Positions 54,570-63,760 of a stretch of 64,000 nucleotides of DNA are shown piece by piece. Each line of letters begins with the position of its first letter. Positions within the stretch are counted from its first letter, which is position 1. The position numbers were made by a program, and so were the translations under genes. The stretch covers positions 1 to 64,000 of the forward strand of contig FCNS01000038.1 in NCBI GenBank assembly GCA_900045905.1, in the 5' to 3' direction. The notes under the pieces were generated by a model. It had not been told where the DNA came from, made no database searches, and saw nothing but the letters and a program-made list of their open reading frames with translations. Origin of the DNA: Clostridiales bacterium CHKCI001 (GTDB lineage Bacteria > Bacillota > Clostridia > Lachnospirales > Lachnospiraceae).

Positions 54570-54630
54570 GCAGAATAGGCAGTCCCCTGGTTCAAGTGCG
54601 TGGAGCACTAGGCGGGACAAGCAATCCCTA
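54570..54630 (+). repeat. Structured element related to the pflB leader
   Basis: AGTCCCCTGGTTCAAGTGCG matches AGTCCCCTGCTTCAATTGCG of the pflB leader (25276-25295) with two differences, and GGCGGGAC closes the stem as GGGCGGGGAC does there. An inner GTGC/GCAC hairpin is present. No gene in 54259-54707. Confidence 0.6.
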
Positions 54631-54707
54631 ACTTCCAATGTAGTAGATACTAATGATGGGAGGGGATGCGTATTTTTAATTTGGTGTGGAAAGGTTTGGT
54701 GCAGATT

Positions 54708-56267
54708 ATGAGAAAGAAAAAATTAATTCAGCAGGCTTTTTTGTCTTATGCGGAATTAGAGATGAAGAAAATCCCAGATGATTTGCAGATTGATCAAAGT
54801 GTTACACCACAATTTGAACAGAATCTGGAAAAACATTTGCAGCAGCAAGATGCACAGAAACAATTCAAACATTTACAACAGCGCAGAATCTGGAAAGCAT
54901 CCATTACAACGGCAGTGATGTTTTGTATCGTGCTAGGAGCTTATATGTATCAGAGGAAAAATGATAGATATGGGGAGACACTAGGAATATATACATCAAG
55001 TGAAGAAGAAACGAATATTGACAAATCTACTAATGAAATAAGTGAAACCGAACAGGTAGATCAGGAAACTGGAGGGGCAGAGCAGACGAATTCTGGTGTT
55101 GAGATGGAAAACAGTTCCATAGGTGAGGAGAATGATTTTTGGGAAATGCCTGAAAGAGTAGATGGAGAAAGTCTGGTGCAGGAATATGATGGATTACAGG
55201 GGGAATCTTTGGTAGAGTTTGCTGTCAATATTGGAATACCAATCATAAAAGAGAATCGTTATAATGTTGGTTATTCGCCATCTGCACTTTATGATGTATT
55301 AAAAATACTTTCTGGAGGAGCAGAAAAAGAAACAAAGCAGGAATTATTAAATTTATTAGCACAATCAGAAACTACATTAGAAGAGGGGGAATTAGATGGA
55401 ACAAGCGCAGAAAACACGGCAGGAATATCATCCGCTCTTTGGATTGCACAGACGTATAATGGAGAAGAAATTAATATAAATCCAGAATTTATTGCGAATG
55501 TATCCCAAAAAGCAGATATATATCAAGTAGATTTTGGGATGCGCCCTATAGAGCAAATGAACCAGTGGTTGAAAAGTCACCAGGATATTCTGCCAAACTT
55601 AGAAGTGGAGATAGAACCAGATAGTCAGATTTATATTTTGAATACCATTGACTTAGAAATGAAATGGAATCATAGTTTTGATCCAACACAAAATACATTA
55701 GAGGGTTTTATTCGTGAAGATGGAACAGAAGAGATCTGTGAATTTATGAATCAAGTACAAGTAAGTCGGATACTGGAAGGGGAAATATATTGGGCATCTT
55801 CATTAGAAATGGATCATGGATCTATGTTTTTTGTTCTTCCAAAAGAGAATGCAACAATACAAGAAATCTGTCAGTCTTCTTCACAGTTAAATGAAATTAT
55901 TAATAAGATGTTATGTCAAGAAGGACAGAGAAAAAATGTAACATGGAAGATTCCAAAATTTTTCTATAAAAATAGTATATCGGCAAGGAACGCATTAATA
56001 TCCAATGGATTAGAACATATTTTTACAAATGAATCTCAATTGGGAGGGATTTCAGATCAGCCATTAAGTCTAACACAGTTGCTGCAAACAGTGTCGATTG
56101 AGTTGAATGAATATGGCGTGAATTCAAGTAGTGCTTCTGAAACAGCAATCCAAGAAAATGGTCTGGAATCAGAAGAGATGTTTTTAAATCGTCCATTCTT
56201 CTATGGAATTGAGCAAAATGGACGTTTCGTGTTTTTAGGAATTTGTGAAAATCCATTGAGATCATAG
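54708..56267 (+). CDS. Membrane-anchored serpin with anti-sigma-like N-terminus
   Basis: A 519-residue protein. Residues 1-60 are charged and probably cytoplasmic (KKLIQQAFLSYAELEMKKIP), like the N-termini of clostridial anti-sigma proteins; a helix follows at about 63-82, then an acidic linker and a serpin domain (about 165-519): YNVGYSPSALYDVLKI, LSGGAEKETKQELLNLL, ILNTIDLEMKWNHSF, MFFVLPK, VTWKIPKF, and NRPFFYGI. The reactive-loop hinge ELNEYGVNSSSASETA has small residues, as inhibitory serpins do, and loop length is normal. The start at 54708 is favoured by the anti-sigma-like reading; ATG 54666 has GGGAGG but only about two bases away. It precedes an ECF sigma gene. Confidence 0.82.
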   Translation: MRKKKLIQQAFLSYAELEMKKIPDDLQIDQSVTPQFEQNLEKHLQQQDAQKQFKHLQQRRIWKASITTAVMFCIVLGAYMYQRKNDRYGETLGIYTSSEEETNIDKSTNEISETEQVDQETGGAEQTNSGVEMENSSIGEENDFWEMPERVDGESLVQEYDGLQGESLVEFAVNIGIPIIKENRYNVGYSPSALYDVLKILSGGAEKETKQELLNLLAQSETTLEEGELDGTSAENTAGISSALWIAQTYNGEEININPEFIANVSQKADIYQVDFGMRPIEQMNQWLKSHQDILPNLEVEIEPDSQIYILNTIDLEMKWNHSFDPTQNTLEGFIREDGTEEICEFMNQVQVSRILEGEIYWASSLEMDHGSMFFVLPKENATIQEICQSSSQLNEIINKMLCQEGQRKNVTWKIPKFFYKNSISARNALISNGLEHIFTNESQLGGISDQPLSLTQLLQTVSIELNEYGVNSSSASETAIQENGLESEEMFLNRPFFYGIEQNGRFVFLGICENPLRS

Positions 56268-56309
56268 ATAAAATCTGCACAGCAGCAAAAGTGGAATTAG
56301 GAGGAAAGT

Positions 56310-56837
56310 ATGATCAGTTTTTTTATGCTGATTGACAGTGAGACAGATAAAGAAAAATTTAAAAAACTGTATGAGGCTTATCAAAAAAAGATGCTGTATG
56401 TAGCATATCAAATTTTAAATAATCAACAGGATGCAGAAGATGTTGTACAAGATTCATTTTTAGCGATTGCGAGACATATCTCTTCGATTGGTAATGTAGG
56501 AGAAGCTCGAACAGGATTATATTTAATGAAAACAGTAAAAAATAGAGCATTAAATTTGATTCGGAGTAGAAAGGAAACGGTAAGTTGGGATGAGATTGCG
56601 TTGTCAACACCAGATAATATTCAAGAAACAATGTGTATAAAAGAAGAAGTGAAACAAGTGTTGGATGCGATCTATCAACTGAAAGAAAATTATCGGGATG
56701 TGTTATGTCTTCATTTTTTAAATCAACTTACAACAAAAGAAATTGCGGATGTATTAGGAAAAAATCATAATACTGTAAAGACAGAACTGCGGAGAGGAAA
56801 AAAGCAGCTATTTCAGCTGATAAATAAAAAATTTTAA
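56310..56837 (+). CDS. ECF-type RNA polymerase sigma factor
   Basis: A 175-residue sigma factor with region 2 (KLYEAYQKKMLYVAYQIL, QQDAEDVVQDSFLAIARH) and region 4 (YQLKENYRDVLCLHFLNQLT, EIADVLGKNHNTVKTELRRG), no regions 1 or 3. It should direct RNA polymerase to a small regulon. Flanked by two serpin genes on the same strand (42 and 37 nt gaps), so the serpin fusion upstream is the candidate anti-sigma partner. Ribosome site AGGAGG. Confidence 0.9.
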   Translation: MISFFMLIDSETDKEKFKKLYEAYQKKMLYVAYQILNNQQDAEDVVQDSFLAIARHISSIGNVGEARTGLYLMKTVKNRALNLIRSRKETVSWDEIALSTPDNIQETMCIKEEVKQVLDAIYQLKENYRDVLCLHFLNQLTTKEIADVLGKNHNTVKTELRRGKKQLFQLINKKF

Positions 56838-56874
56838 ATAAGCAGTACAAAAAATTGAGAGAGGAGTGGAACAT

Positions 56875-58194
56875 ATGAAGAAGCGAATTTTAGTATTATT
56901 ATGTATCGGAGCAATGTTAATAGGGGGCTGTGGAGGAATAGGATTGAATCCTTCTGAAGCGAATATTCAAAAAAATGAAGTAGTTACCGTTGCAGAAGCG
57001 AAAAAACCAGATTATATTATGCATGAAAAAGGAATGGACAGTGAAGAGATTTATTGGGATGGTAATTCGGTTGATTGGAGTCAATACCAGCTGGATCAAG
57101 CATTTCAAAATGCTTTGGTTCAGTTCGCAGCGAAAACAACAGCGAAAGTAATGGAAAGAAATAATGAAAATTTATGTTATTCTCCAATTAGCCTTTATTA
57201 TGCATTGTCTTTAGCTGCAATTGGATCGAGTGGACAGACAGAACAGGAATTATTAACGTTACTTGGAGTAGAAAACAGAGAGGTATTAAAAGATCAATGT
57301 GATAAGTTGTATCATATATTGTACACTGATACGAATGAGTCAGTAATTCAGCTGGCGAATTCGATTTGGAAAGCTTATGATGAGGGAGAAGAAGCAATCG
57401 CATTAAAGGAAACTTATATAAAAGATGCAAGTGAGCAGTTATTTTCCTCTATTTACGAGGTAAAACGGATAGAAGCAGAAGATCGGATTGCTCAATGGAT
57501 TTCCAAACAAACGAATGGATTCCTTAATCCAACGTCCAGCAAAAAGCCAGTGGAATGGGATCTTGCATTAATTAACGCAGTCTATTACAGAGATCAGTGG
57601 GTGAATCGTTTTCCAGAGCAGTTAACAGAAGAAGGAGAATTTACAAAAGCAGATCAATCGAAAGTCAAATGCAGTTTTATGAATACGGAGAATCAGGCAA
57701 ATGTGAAAGAAACCGACCAGTTTTTGCAGGCTTCCTTGCAATTAAAAGATTCGGAAATGTTTTTTGTATTGCCAAAGCCAGGAATTGACGTACATCAATT
57801 AATAAAATCAGAAGAAACATTAAATCAGATTTTGACAGAAGACGGGGAAACGAGATGTCAGGTAATTTGGAGAGTTCCTAAATTTAATTATGAAACATCA
57901 ATCGAAAATTTGGATCAAGTCGTAAAAGAACTCGGTGTAGTTTCTGCCTTTGAAAGAAGCGATGGATTTGAAAATATGACAGATACGGAAATGTATATAG
58001 ACAAAATCATACAAAAAAGTAAAATTATGATAGATGAAAAGGGGGTAGAGGCTGCTGCCTATACGGAAATTATGATGGATGAAGAGGCAGCATTAACGGA
58101 ACAAACGGTTTCCATGAATTTGGATCATCCATTTATCTATGGAATTAAGAAAAATGGAAATTGCTTATTTATCGGAATTTGTGAGCAACCGTAA
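56875..58194 (+). CDS. Serpin lipoprotein
   Basis: A 439-residue lipoprotein: signal peptide MKKRILVLLCIGAMLIGGC with lipobox LIGGC, a linker, then a serpin domain: LCYSPISLYYALSLAAIGSS, TEQELLTLLG, LINAVYYRDQWVNRF, MFFVLPKPG, VIWRVPKF and LDHPFIYGI. The hinge MIDEKGVEAAAYTEI fits inhibitory serpins (E-x-G-x-x-A-A-A). Placing P1 fifteen residues from the hinge Gly puts the scissile region near DEEAA, an acidic or alanine site. ATG at 56875 follows AGAGGAG. Anchored outside, it should trap serine or cysteine proteases. Third gene of the sigma/serpin operon. Confidence 0.9.
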   Translation: MKKRILVLLCIGAMLIGGCGGIGLNPSEANIQKNEVVTVAEAKKPDYIMHEKGMDSEEIYWDGNSVDWSQYQLDQAFQNALVQFAAKTTAKVMERNNENLCYSPISLYYALSLAAIGSSGQTEQELLTLLGVENREVLKDQCDKLYHILYTDTNESVIQLANSIWKAYDEGEEAIALKETYIKDASEQLFSSIYEVKRIEAEDRIAQWISKQTNGFLNPTSSKKPVEWDLALINAVYYRDQWVNRFPEQLTEEGEFTKADQSKVKCSFMNTENQANVKETDQFLQASLQLKDSEMFFVLPKPGIDVHQLIKSEETLNQILTEDGETRCQVIWRVPKFNYETSIENLDQVVKELGVVSAFERSDGFENMTDTEMYIDKIIQKSKIMIDEKGVEAAAYTEIMMDEEAALTEQTVSMNLDHPFIYGIKKNGNCLFIGICEQP

Positions 58195-58339
58195 ATAAGA
58201 AAGAATTAATGCAACATATAATGGATGTGAATGGTACGATAGAAGCTCCAACGATATAGGAAACAAAGTTGCAAAATGACCTATATTTAAGAGTAAGTAA
58301 TTATCATTTTATGGTATTATAGTTTTAAAATTTGAATAA

Positions 58340-58433
58340 AAATATCTTCTTTCAACGAATAATTTATTTCTAATAATTGCAAATATAAGGAACTGCATTC
58401 ATCCAAACAATCGTTGAAAGAAGATATTTTTTT
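58340..58433. terminator. Long-stem bidirectional terminator after serpin operon
   Basis: AAATATCTTCTTTCAACGA (58340-58358) and its exact complement (58411-58429), 19 bp, 52-nt loop, T-runs on both strands. Confidence 0.8.
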
Positions 58434-58434
58434 A

Positions 58435-58480
58435 TTATCGTGATATGCAAAAGAAAGCTCTAGTAGAGGTTTCTTTTGTT
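58435..58480 (+). repeat. 46-bp terminator-tail repeat, copy 6
   Basis: TTATCGTGATATGCAAAAG, then hairpin AAAGCTC/GAGGTTT and TTTTGTT. Starts in the T-run of the terminator. Confidence 0.85.
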
Positions 58481-58493
58481 GGCCTAAAAGAAA

Positions 58494-59696
58494 TTATGTA
58501 AGAGAATCCACAATTTCTTTTGCTAATTTTTGAAGTGTTTCAATTTGAGCTTCTTTTACAGATGATTTCACTGTAACAGTAGTATCTAAAATGGTCATAT
58601 TCTTCATAGTTTCTACAATAGCACGCATATGTTTGTTTGAAGTAGCTGCCCATGTACCATTTTCAATTAAAGCGAAGGTACGGTTCTGTAAATTTAATGC
58701 CTTCATATCATTCAAAAGACTTTCTACAACTGGGTAGAGACCTCCGTTATAGGTTGGAGATGCGATTACGATATGGCTGCAACGGAATGCTTCTGAAATT
58801 AATTCCGATACATGTGTATTAGAAATATCATAAACACGCACATCTTTTACTCCTGCAGTAGACAGAGCGGTTGCTAAAATATCAGCGGCTCTTTCGGTAT
58901 TTCCATACATAGAACCATACATAATTGCAACTGACTTATCTTCTGGTTCATAGGTACTCCATTTTACATACTTGTCTAAAATATATCCGAGATTATTGCG
59001 CCAAACTGGACCATGCAAAGGGCAGATCATCTGGATATCTAATCCAGAAGCCTTTTTTAATACAGCTTGTACCTGAACTCCATATTTACCAACAATATTT
59101 GTATAATAACGTCTTGCATCATCGAGCCAATCGCGGTCAAAGTTAACTTCATCATTAAACAGGTTGCCGTTTAATGCGCCAAATGAGCCAAAACCGTCAG
59201 CGGAGAATAAAATCTTTTCAGAATCTTCATAAACCATCATAACCTCTGGCCAATGAACCATTGGTGCTGCAACAAAATGAAGTGTATGAGATCCCAGAGA
59301 TAAGGTATCCCCTTCTTTGATTATCATAGTACGTCCTGTTAAGTCCAGATCATAGAACTGGCCAATCATTTGCAGTACCTTTGCATTGCAAACTAATGTT
59401 GCTTCTGGATAACGGTGCATAATCTCTTCGATATTCGAGCAGTGGTCAGGTTCCATATGATTAATGATTAAGTAGTCTAATTTACGTCCGTTCAATGTAT
59501 GAGCAACGTTGGCGAGAAATAATGGTGTGATGGATGGATCTGTAGTATCCATCAATGCGGTCTTTTCATCCATAATAACATAGGAGTTATAGGATACACC
59601 GCGTGGGATTGGAAATAAGTTTTCAAATAAGGCAAGACGGCGATCATTGCCACCTACCCACCAGATAGTATCAGTTACTTTTCTTGTACAGTACAA
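58494..59696 (-). CDS. fprA: FprA-type flavodiiron protein
   Basis: A 400-residue A-type flavoprotein. N-terminal metallo-beta-lactamase-like diiron domain: ALFENLFPIPRGVSYNSYV, NHMEPDHCSN (metal ligands), PMVHWPEVMM, FSADGFGSFG and ICPLHGPVWR. C-terminal flavodoxin domain (from about 250): MYGSMYGNTERAAD and SPTYNGGLYP. Reduces O2 or NO in anaerobes. The TTG at 59696 is chosen because AAAGGTGG lies eight bases upstream and the family N-terminus YCTRKVT follows; the GTG at 59708 overlaps that site. Confidence 0.93.
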   Translation of the reverse strand: MYCTRKVTDTIWWVGGNDRRLALFENLFPIPRGVSYNSYVIMDEKTALMDTTDPSITPLFLANVAHTLNGRKLDYLIINHMEPDHCSNIEEIMHRYPEATLVCNAKVLQMIGQFYDLDLTGRTMIIKEGDTLSLGSHTLHFVAAPMVHWPEVMMVYEDSEKILFSADGFGSFGALNGNLFNDEVNFDRDWLDDARRYYTNIVGKYGVQVQAVLKKASGLDIQMICPLHGPVWRNNLGYILDKYVKWSTYEPEDKSVAIMYGSMYGNTERAADILATALSTAGVKDVRVYDISNTHVSELISEAFRCSHIVIASPTYNGGLYPVVESLLNDMKALNLQNRTFALIENGTWAATSNKHMRAIVETMKNMTILDTTVTVKSSVKEAQIETLQKLAKEIVDSLT

Positions 59697-59718
59697 TGAA
59701 AATTCCACCTTTCTTTTA

Positions 59719-59764
59719 TTATCGTGATATGCAAAAAGAAGCTCCAGTGGAGGTTCTTTTTGTT
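59719..59764 (+). repeat. 46-bp terminator-tail repeat, copy 7 (in fprA 5' region)
   Basis: TTATCGTGATATGCAAAAAG, hairpin GAAGCTCC/GGAGGTTC. The only copy without a terminator in front; it lies 23 bp upstream of the fprA start in the opposite sense. Confidence 0.85.
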
Positions 59765-59842
59765 AGTAGAGAAATAATTATGAGAAATAAGGCGATGACG
59801 AATTCATAATTATTCTGTTCATCTGGCATTACAGCCAGTTTT

Positions 59843-59871
59843 ATTATAATACAGGAATGCAGGATTGTCAC
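59843..59871 (-). promoter_or_regulatory. fprA promoter
   Basis: Minus-strand GTGACA (59866-59871), 17 bases, TATAAT (59843-59848). Confidence 0.6.
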
Positions 59872-59937
59872 GAATTTCTTTCAAAAGAATGGAATTTTTT
59901 AGTTGATTCCAAATTTGTAAGTTGGTAGTATCTTTTT

Positions 59938-59967
59938 TTGCGTGAAAGAAGAAAATTATGTTATACT
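59938..59967 (+). promoter_or_regulatory. addB promoter
   Basis: TTGCGT (59938-59943), 18 bases, TATACT (59962-59967). A CCCCT...AGGGG hairpin lies in the leader before the ribosome site. Confidence 0.45.
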
Positions 59968-60046
59968 ATAAAAAAGAAACTTGTCAAGCAAGCCCCTCAT
60001 ATTAATATCAACGAGTATAGGGGGGAATAAATAGTAAGGAGACTTT

Positions 60047-63000
60047 ATGGCATTACAATTTATTTTTGGAAATTCCATTTGCGGAAAGTCAGAGTATGTA
60101 TATAAAGTGATAATCGAACAGGCACAAAAACATCCAGATTGGAATTATTTGTTCCTTGTACCAGAGCAGGCGACGCTAATGACGCAAAAGGGGTTAGTGG
60201 ATCAGCATCCTAGACATGCACTTGGAAATATCGATGTATTAAGTTTTCAGCGTTTGGCTTATCGGATTTTTGATGAATTATGTGTGCCAATGTTAAATAT
60301 ATTGGATGATACAGGAAAGGCAATGATTTTAAGAAAAGTTGCAGAAGAGAAGAAAAGTGAAATGAATGCCTTCCGAAAGAACTTGTCTCAAAATGGATTT
60401 ATTCAGGAATTAAAATCGATGATTTCGGAGCTATATCAGTATGGAATTAAAGAAGAACAGTTGGGATCTTTAATATGTCAGATGAGCCGACATCCGTTAT
60501 TGCAGTTAAAACTACAAGATTTGTCCGTTATTCATGCTGCGTTTCAAAAGAAACTGCAAAATGAATATATTACAGCAGAAGAACAATTAATGGTACTTTG
60601 TAACCATATTGGTCGTTCTGAAATAATAAAAAATAGTGTAATTTTATTAGATGAATTTACTGGTTTTACGCCAATTCAGTATCAGGTGCTGGAATTATTA
60701 TTAATTCATGCTCGTCATGTGGTATGTTCCGTTACTGTGGGTAGTGGAATGGATCCATATCAAAAGATAGCATCCCATGAGCTTTTTTATATGAGTCATC
60801 TGATTGTAGAAAAATTGAGGGAAATGGCAATTAAAAATCATATCTCTTATGGAAAAGATAAAGAAATACCAAAAACATGGGAACGTTCATATCAGAAGAA
60901 CAATGGAGCAAAGGGAAAATATGCAAATGTAATACAGGCAGAAATGCAGCACATGGAACAGCAAATTTTCCGTTATCCAAATATACAATGGAAAAAAGAA
61001 GTGCAGAGACACTGGATTTATTCTGCGAAAAATCCCGAACAAGAAGTACAGTTTGTATTGCAAGAAATACTTAGATTGGTTCGAGAAGAAGGATATCAGT
61101 ATCGAGAAATTGGTATTGTGACAGGAGATCTTAACATTTATGAGCCGATTTTGACTTATCAGTTTACAAAGGCAGGGATTCCATTTTTTATTGATCAGAA
61201 AAAAAATCTATCAAGACATCCATTGGCAGAACTAGTAAGAAGTGTGATTGCAGTAATTTCTCATCGATTCTCGTATGAGGCAATTGTTTCTTATTTAAGA
61301 AATCCATTCGTACCAGTTGAGAGAGAAGTAGTGGATGAAATAGAAAACTATATTGTTGCAACAGGAATTCGAGGGAAAAAAGCATGGGAAGCAGAGTGGA
61401 CTCGTGTTTATCGTGGATTGCCAAAGGAAAATCTCAAACGACTGAATGAAATACGAGAAACTATTTTAGCACCGCTTCGTATTCTAATGGATGCAAAACC
61501 AGAAGAAGGGAAATGGACAGTAAGGGAACGTTCCAAAGCATTGTTTTATTTTATGGATTCGATTCAGATTGAAAAACAATTGGATGAAATGGCAAGACAG
61601 TTTGGCGAAATAGGAGAATTTCATCGCCAAAAAGAGTATGAGCAGACTTATAAAAAAGTATTGGATTTATTGGATCAAATGGTAGAGTTAATGGGAGAAG
61701 AGGAAGTTTCAGTAGAAGAATATGGTGAAATTCTGGATTCTGGTCTGCAAGATATTCAAGTTGGTTTAATTCCGGCTACGCTTGATCGACTTTTAGCAGG
61801 AGATCTAATGCGTACACGTCTTGGAAAGGTACGTACCCTTTTTGTAATTGGAGTAAATGATGGATTACTTCCAGCCAATACAGAAAAAGGAGGAATTCTT
61901 TCTGATAGCGATCGAGAATTGATTCGCAATATGGATGTAGAATTGGCTCCAACTGCAAAAGAAGATGCGTTCACGCAGAAATTTTATATGTATTTAATGC
62001 TGACAAAGCCAACTGAGATGTTATATCTTTGCTATAGCAGACTTGATCGAGAAGGAAAAGCAATCCGACCTTCTTATCTAATCTCTACAGTTAAGAGACT
62101 TTTTCCAAACTTAAAGGAAGAAATTGCAGAACAAAAGATAAGTGGAATTCAAAGTTTGCAAAAACCTGAAAATAGTTTTGGCGTTTTGATTCAAGGGCTT
62201 CATCAATATTTAAATGGAGAAGAATGTACCTGGTGGGAAGAGTTGTATAGCTGGTATCGAAGGAATCCAAGTTATGAAAAAAAGATGGAACAAATTTTGG
62301 ATGCGGCATTTTATGGCTATAAAAAAGAGATGATTTCCAAAACAATTGCGAAACGTCTTTTTTGGGAAACTCCGATGAATCATGTTACACGTTTAGAGAT
62401 GTTTGCCTCTTGTGCTTATGCTCATTTTCTGGCATATGGGCTGAATTTAGAACCAAGAGTTCAGTATCAGCTCGCAGCAGTGGATTATGGGAACATTTTT
62501 CATCGTTCAATCGAGTATTTCTTTGGAAAGGTAAAAGAAAAGCAGCTGGATTGGACACAATTAAATGTATCTCAGCGAATACAGACCGTGAATGAGTGTG
62601 TGCAAGAAGTTGCAAAGGATTATGGTAATACTATTTTGCAAAGTTCTGCCAGAAATCAGTATTTAGTACAGCGTTTGCAGCGAATGACCGATCGGACGGT
62701 TTGGGCATTGGCAGAACAGTGGAAAGATGGGAACTTTGAACAGTCGTTAAGTGAAGCTGGATTTACATCGAGTGATGAATTAGAAGGAATGAAGCTGCCA
62801 TTGGAGGAAGGAGTTACGATGGCATTACAAGGGCGAATTGATCGAGTCGATGTAGCAGAAGATGAGGAAAATGTCTATGTAAAAGTTATTGATTATAAAT
62901 CGGGAAGTACCGATTTTGATTTAACGAAAATCTATCATGGACTTCAGCTTCAATTGATTATTTATCTGGAAGCTGCATTAGAAATGGAGAAAAAGAAACA

Positions 63001-63496
63001 TCCAGATAAGACGATTGTTCCAGCTGGAATCTATTATTATCATATCAAAGATCCAATTGTAGAACAAGACAATCCAGAAGATAAACAAGCGGTACAAAAG
63101 GCGGTAAAAAGAGAACTTAGAATGGACGGGTTAACAAACTCCGATCCAGAAATTTTAGATCGTATTGATCATTCAGGTAATAAAAAATCAGAAATTGTCA
63201 AAAATCTGGAACGAAGAGAGGATGGGAAAGCAACAAGCCGTTCTATGGTGGCAGACTGTAACCAGATGAAACAGCTTTGTCAATTTGGATTAAAAAAGGC
63301 GACACAGCTTGGAAAAGAAATGCTTTCTGGGAATATAGCAATCAATCCTTATGAATATAAAAAGACAAATTCTTGTGAATACTGTGAGTTTAAATCGATC
63401 TGTGGGTTTGACAGCCGTCTCGAAGGATTTGGATATCGAAGATTACAAAAGATGAAGCCAGAAGAACTATGGGAGGCTTTAAAAAAGAACAAATAA
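60047..63496 (+). CDS. addB: ATP-dependent helicase/nuclease subunit AddB
   Basis: An 1149-residue AddB, the partner of AddA in double-strand-break end processing. N-terminal Walker-A-like FGNSICGKSEYVYK, VPEQATLMTQ and SFQRLAYRIFDE; C-terminal RecB-type nuclease motifs (GNIFHRSIEYFF, RIDRVD, VIDYKSG) and an iron-sulfur pattern: one Cys in FASCAYAHFLAYGL and three in NSCEYCEFKSICGFD. Complete length. Ribosome site AAGGAG. addA is not in the window and would be expected downstream. Confidence 0.95.
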   Translation: MALQFIFGNSICGKSEYVYKVIIEQAQKHPDWNYLFLVPEQATLMTQKGLVDQHPRHALGNIDVLSFQRLAYRIFDELCVPMLNILDDTGKAMILRKVAEEKKSEMNAFRKNLSQNGFIQELKSMISELYQYGIKEEQLGSLICQMSRHPLLQLKLQDLSVIHAAFQKKLQNEYITAEEQLMVLCNHIGRSEIIKNSVILLDEFTGFTPIQYQVLELLLIHARHVVCSVTVGSGMDPYQKIASHELFYMSHLIVEKLREMAIKNHISYGKDKEIPKTWERSYQKNNGAKGKYANVIQAEMQHMEQQIFRYPNIQWKKEVQRHWIYSAKNPEQEVQFVLQEILRLVREEGYQYREIGIVTGDLNIYEPILTYQFTKAGIPFFIDQKKNLSRHPLAELVRSVIAVISHRFSYEAIVSYLRNPFVPVEREVVDEIENYIVATGIRGKKAWEAEWTRVYRGLPKENLKRLNEIRETILAPLRILMDAKPEEGKWTVRERSKALFYFMDSIQIEKQLDEMARQFGEIGEFHRQKEYEQTYKKVLDLLDQMVELMGEEEVSVEEYGEILDSGLQDIQVGLIPATLDRLLAGDLMRTRLGKVRTLFVIGVNDGLLPANTEKGGILSDSDRELIRNMDVELAPTAKEDAFTQKFYMYLMLTKPTEMLYLCYSRLDREGKAIRPSYLISTVKRLFPNLKEEIAEQKISGIQSLQKPENSFGVLIQGLHQYLNGEECTWWEELYSWYRRNPSYEKKMEQILDAAFYGYKKEMISKTIAKRLFWETPMNHVTRLEMFASCAYAHFLAYGLNLEPRVQYQLAAVDYGNIFHRSIEYFFGKVKEKQLDWTQLNVSQRIQTVNECVQEVAKDYGNTILQSSARNQYLVQRLQRMTDRTVWALAEQWKDGNFEQSLSEAGFTSSDELEGMKLPLEEGVTMALQGRIDRVDVAEDEENVYVKVIDYKSGSTDFDLTKIYHGLQLQLIIYLEAALEMEKKKHPDKTIVPAGIYYYHIKDPIVEQDNPEDKQAVQKAVKRELRMDGLTNSDPEILDRIDHSGNKKSEIVKNLERREDGKATSRSMVADCNQMKQLCQFGLKKATQLGKEMLSGNIAINPYEYKKTNSCEYCEFKSICGFDSRLEGFGYRRLQKMKPEELWEALKKNK

Positions 63497-63542
63497 ATTA
63501 TATGTAAAAAATATTTCATTGATTTTTGTTTGTAGAAAAATA

Positions 63543-63590
63543 GGAAGTTTTCTGAAACTAGTCCAATATCGGAAAACTTCCCTTTACTTT
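63543..63590 (+). terminator. Terminator-like hairpin after addB
   Basis: GGAAGTTTTC (63543-63552) / GAAAACTTCC (63572-63581) followed by CTTTACTTT. Confidence 0.55.
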
Positions 63591-63717
63591 ATAATTGAGT
63601 TTTTATATAATAAAGAATGTATAAGTGAAGGAGAAATTCTGAAGCTTAAGTTAAGTTGTTAAGTTTGAAGCAGTTTAACAAAAAATAAGGACCTTTCAAA
63701 ATTCTAATGAATTGAAT

Positions 63718-63760
63718 AAAGTAAGCACACAGAAGGCCTCTCCCTCTGTGTGCTTACTTT
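63718..63760. terminator. Perfect 16-bp hairpin
   Basis: AAAGTAAGCACACAGA (63718-63733) pairs with TCTGTGTGCTTACTTT (63745-63760), 11-nt loop. No long T-run. Confidence 0.55.
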
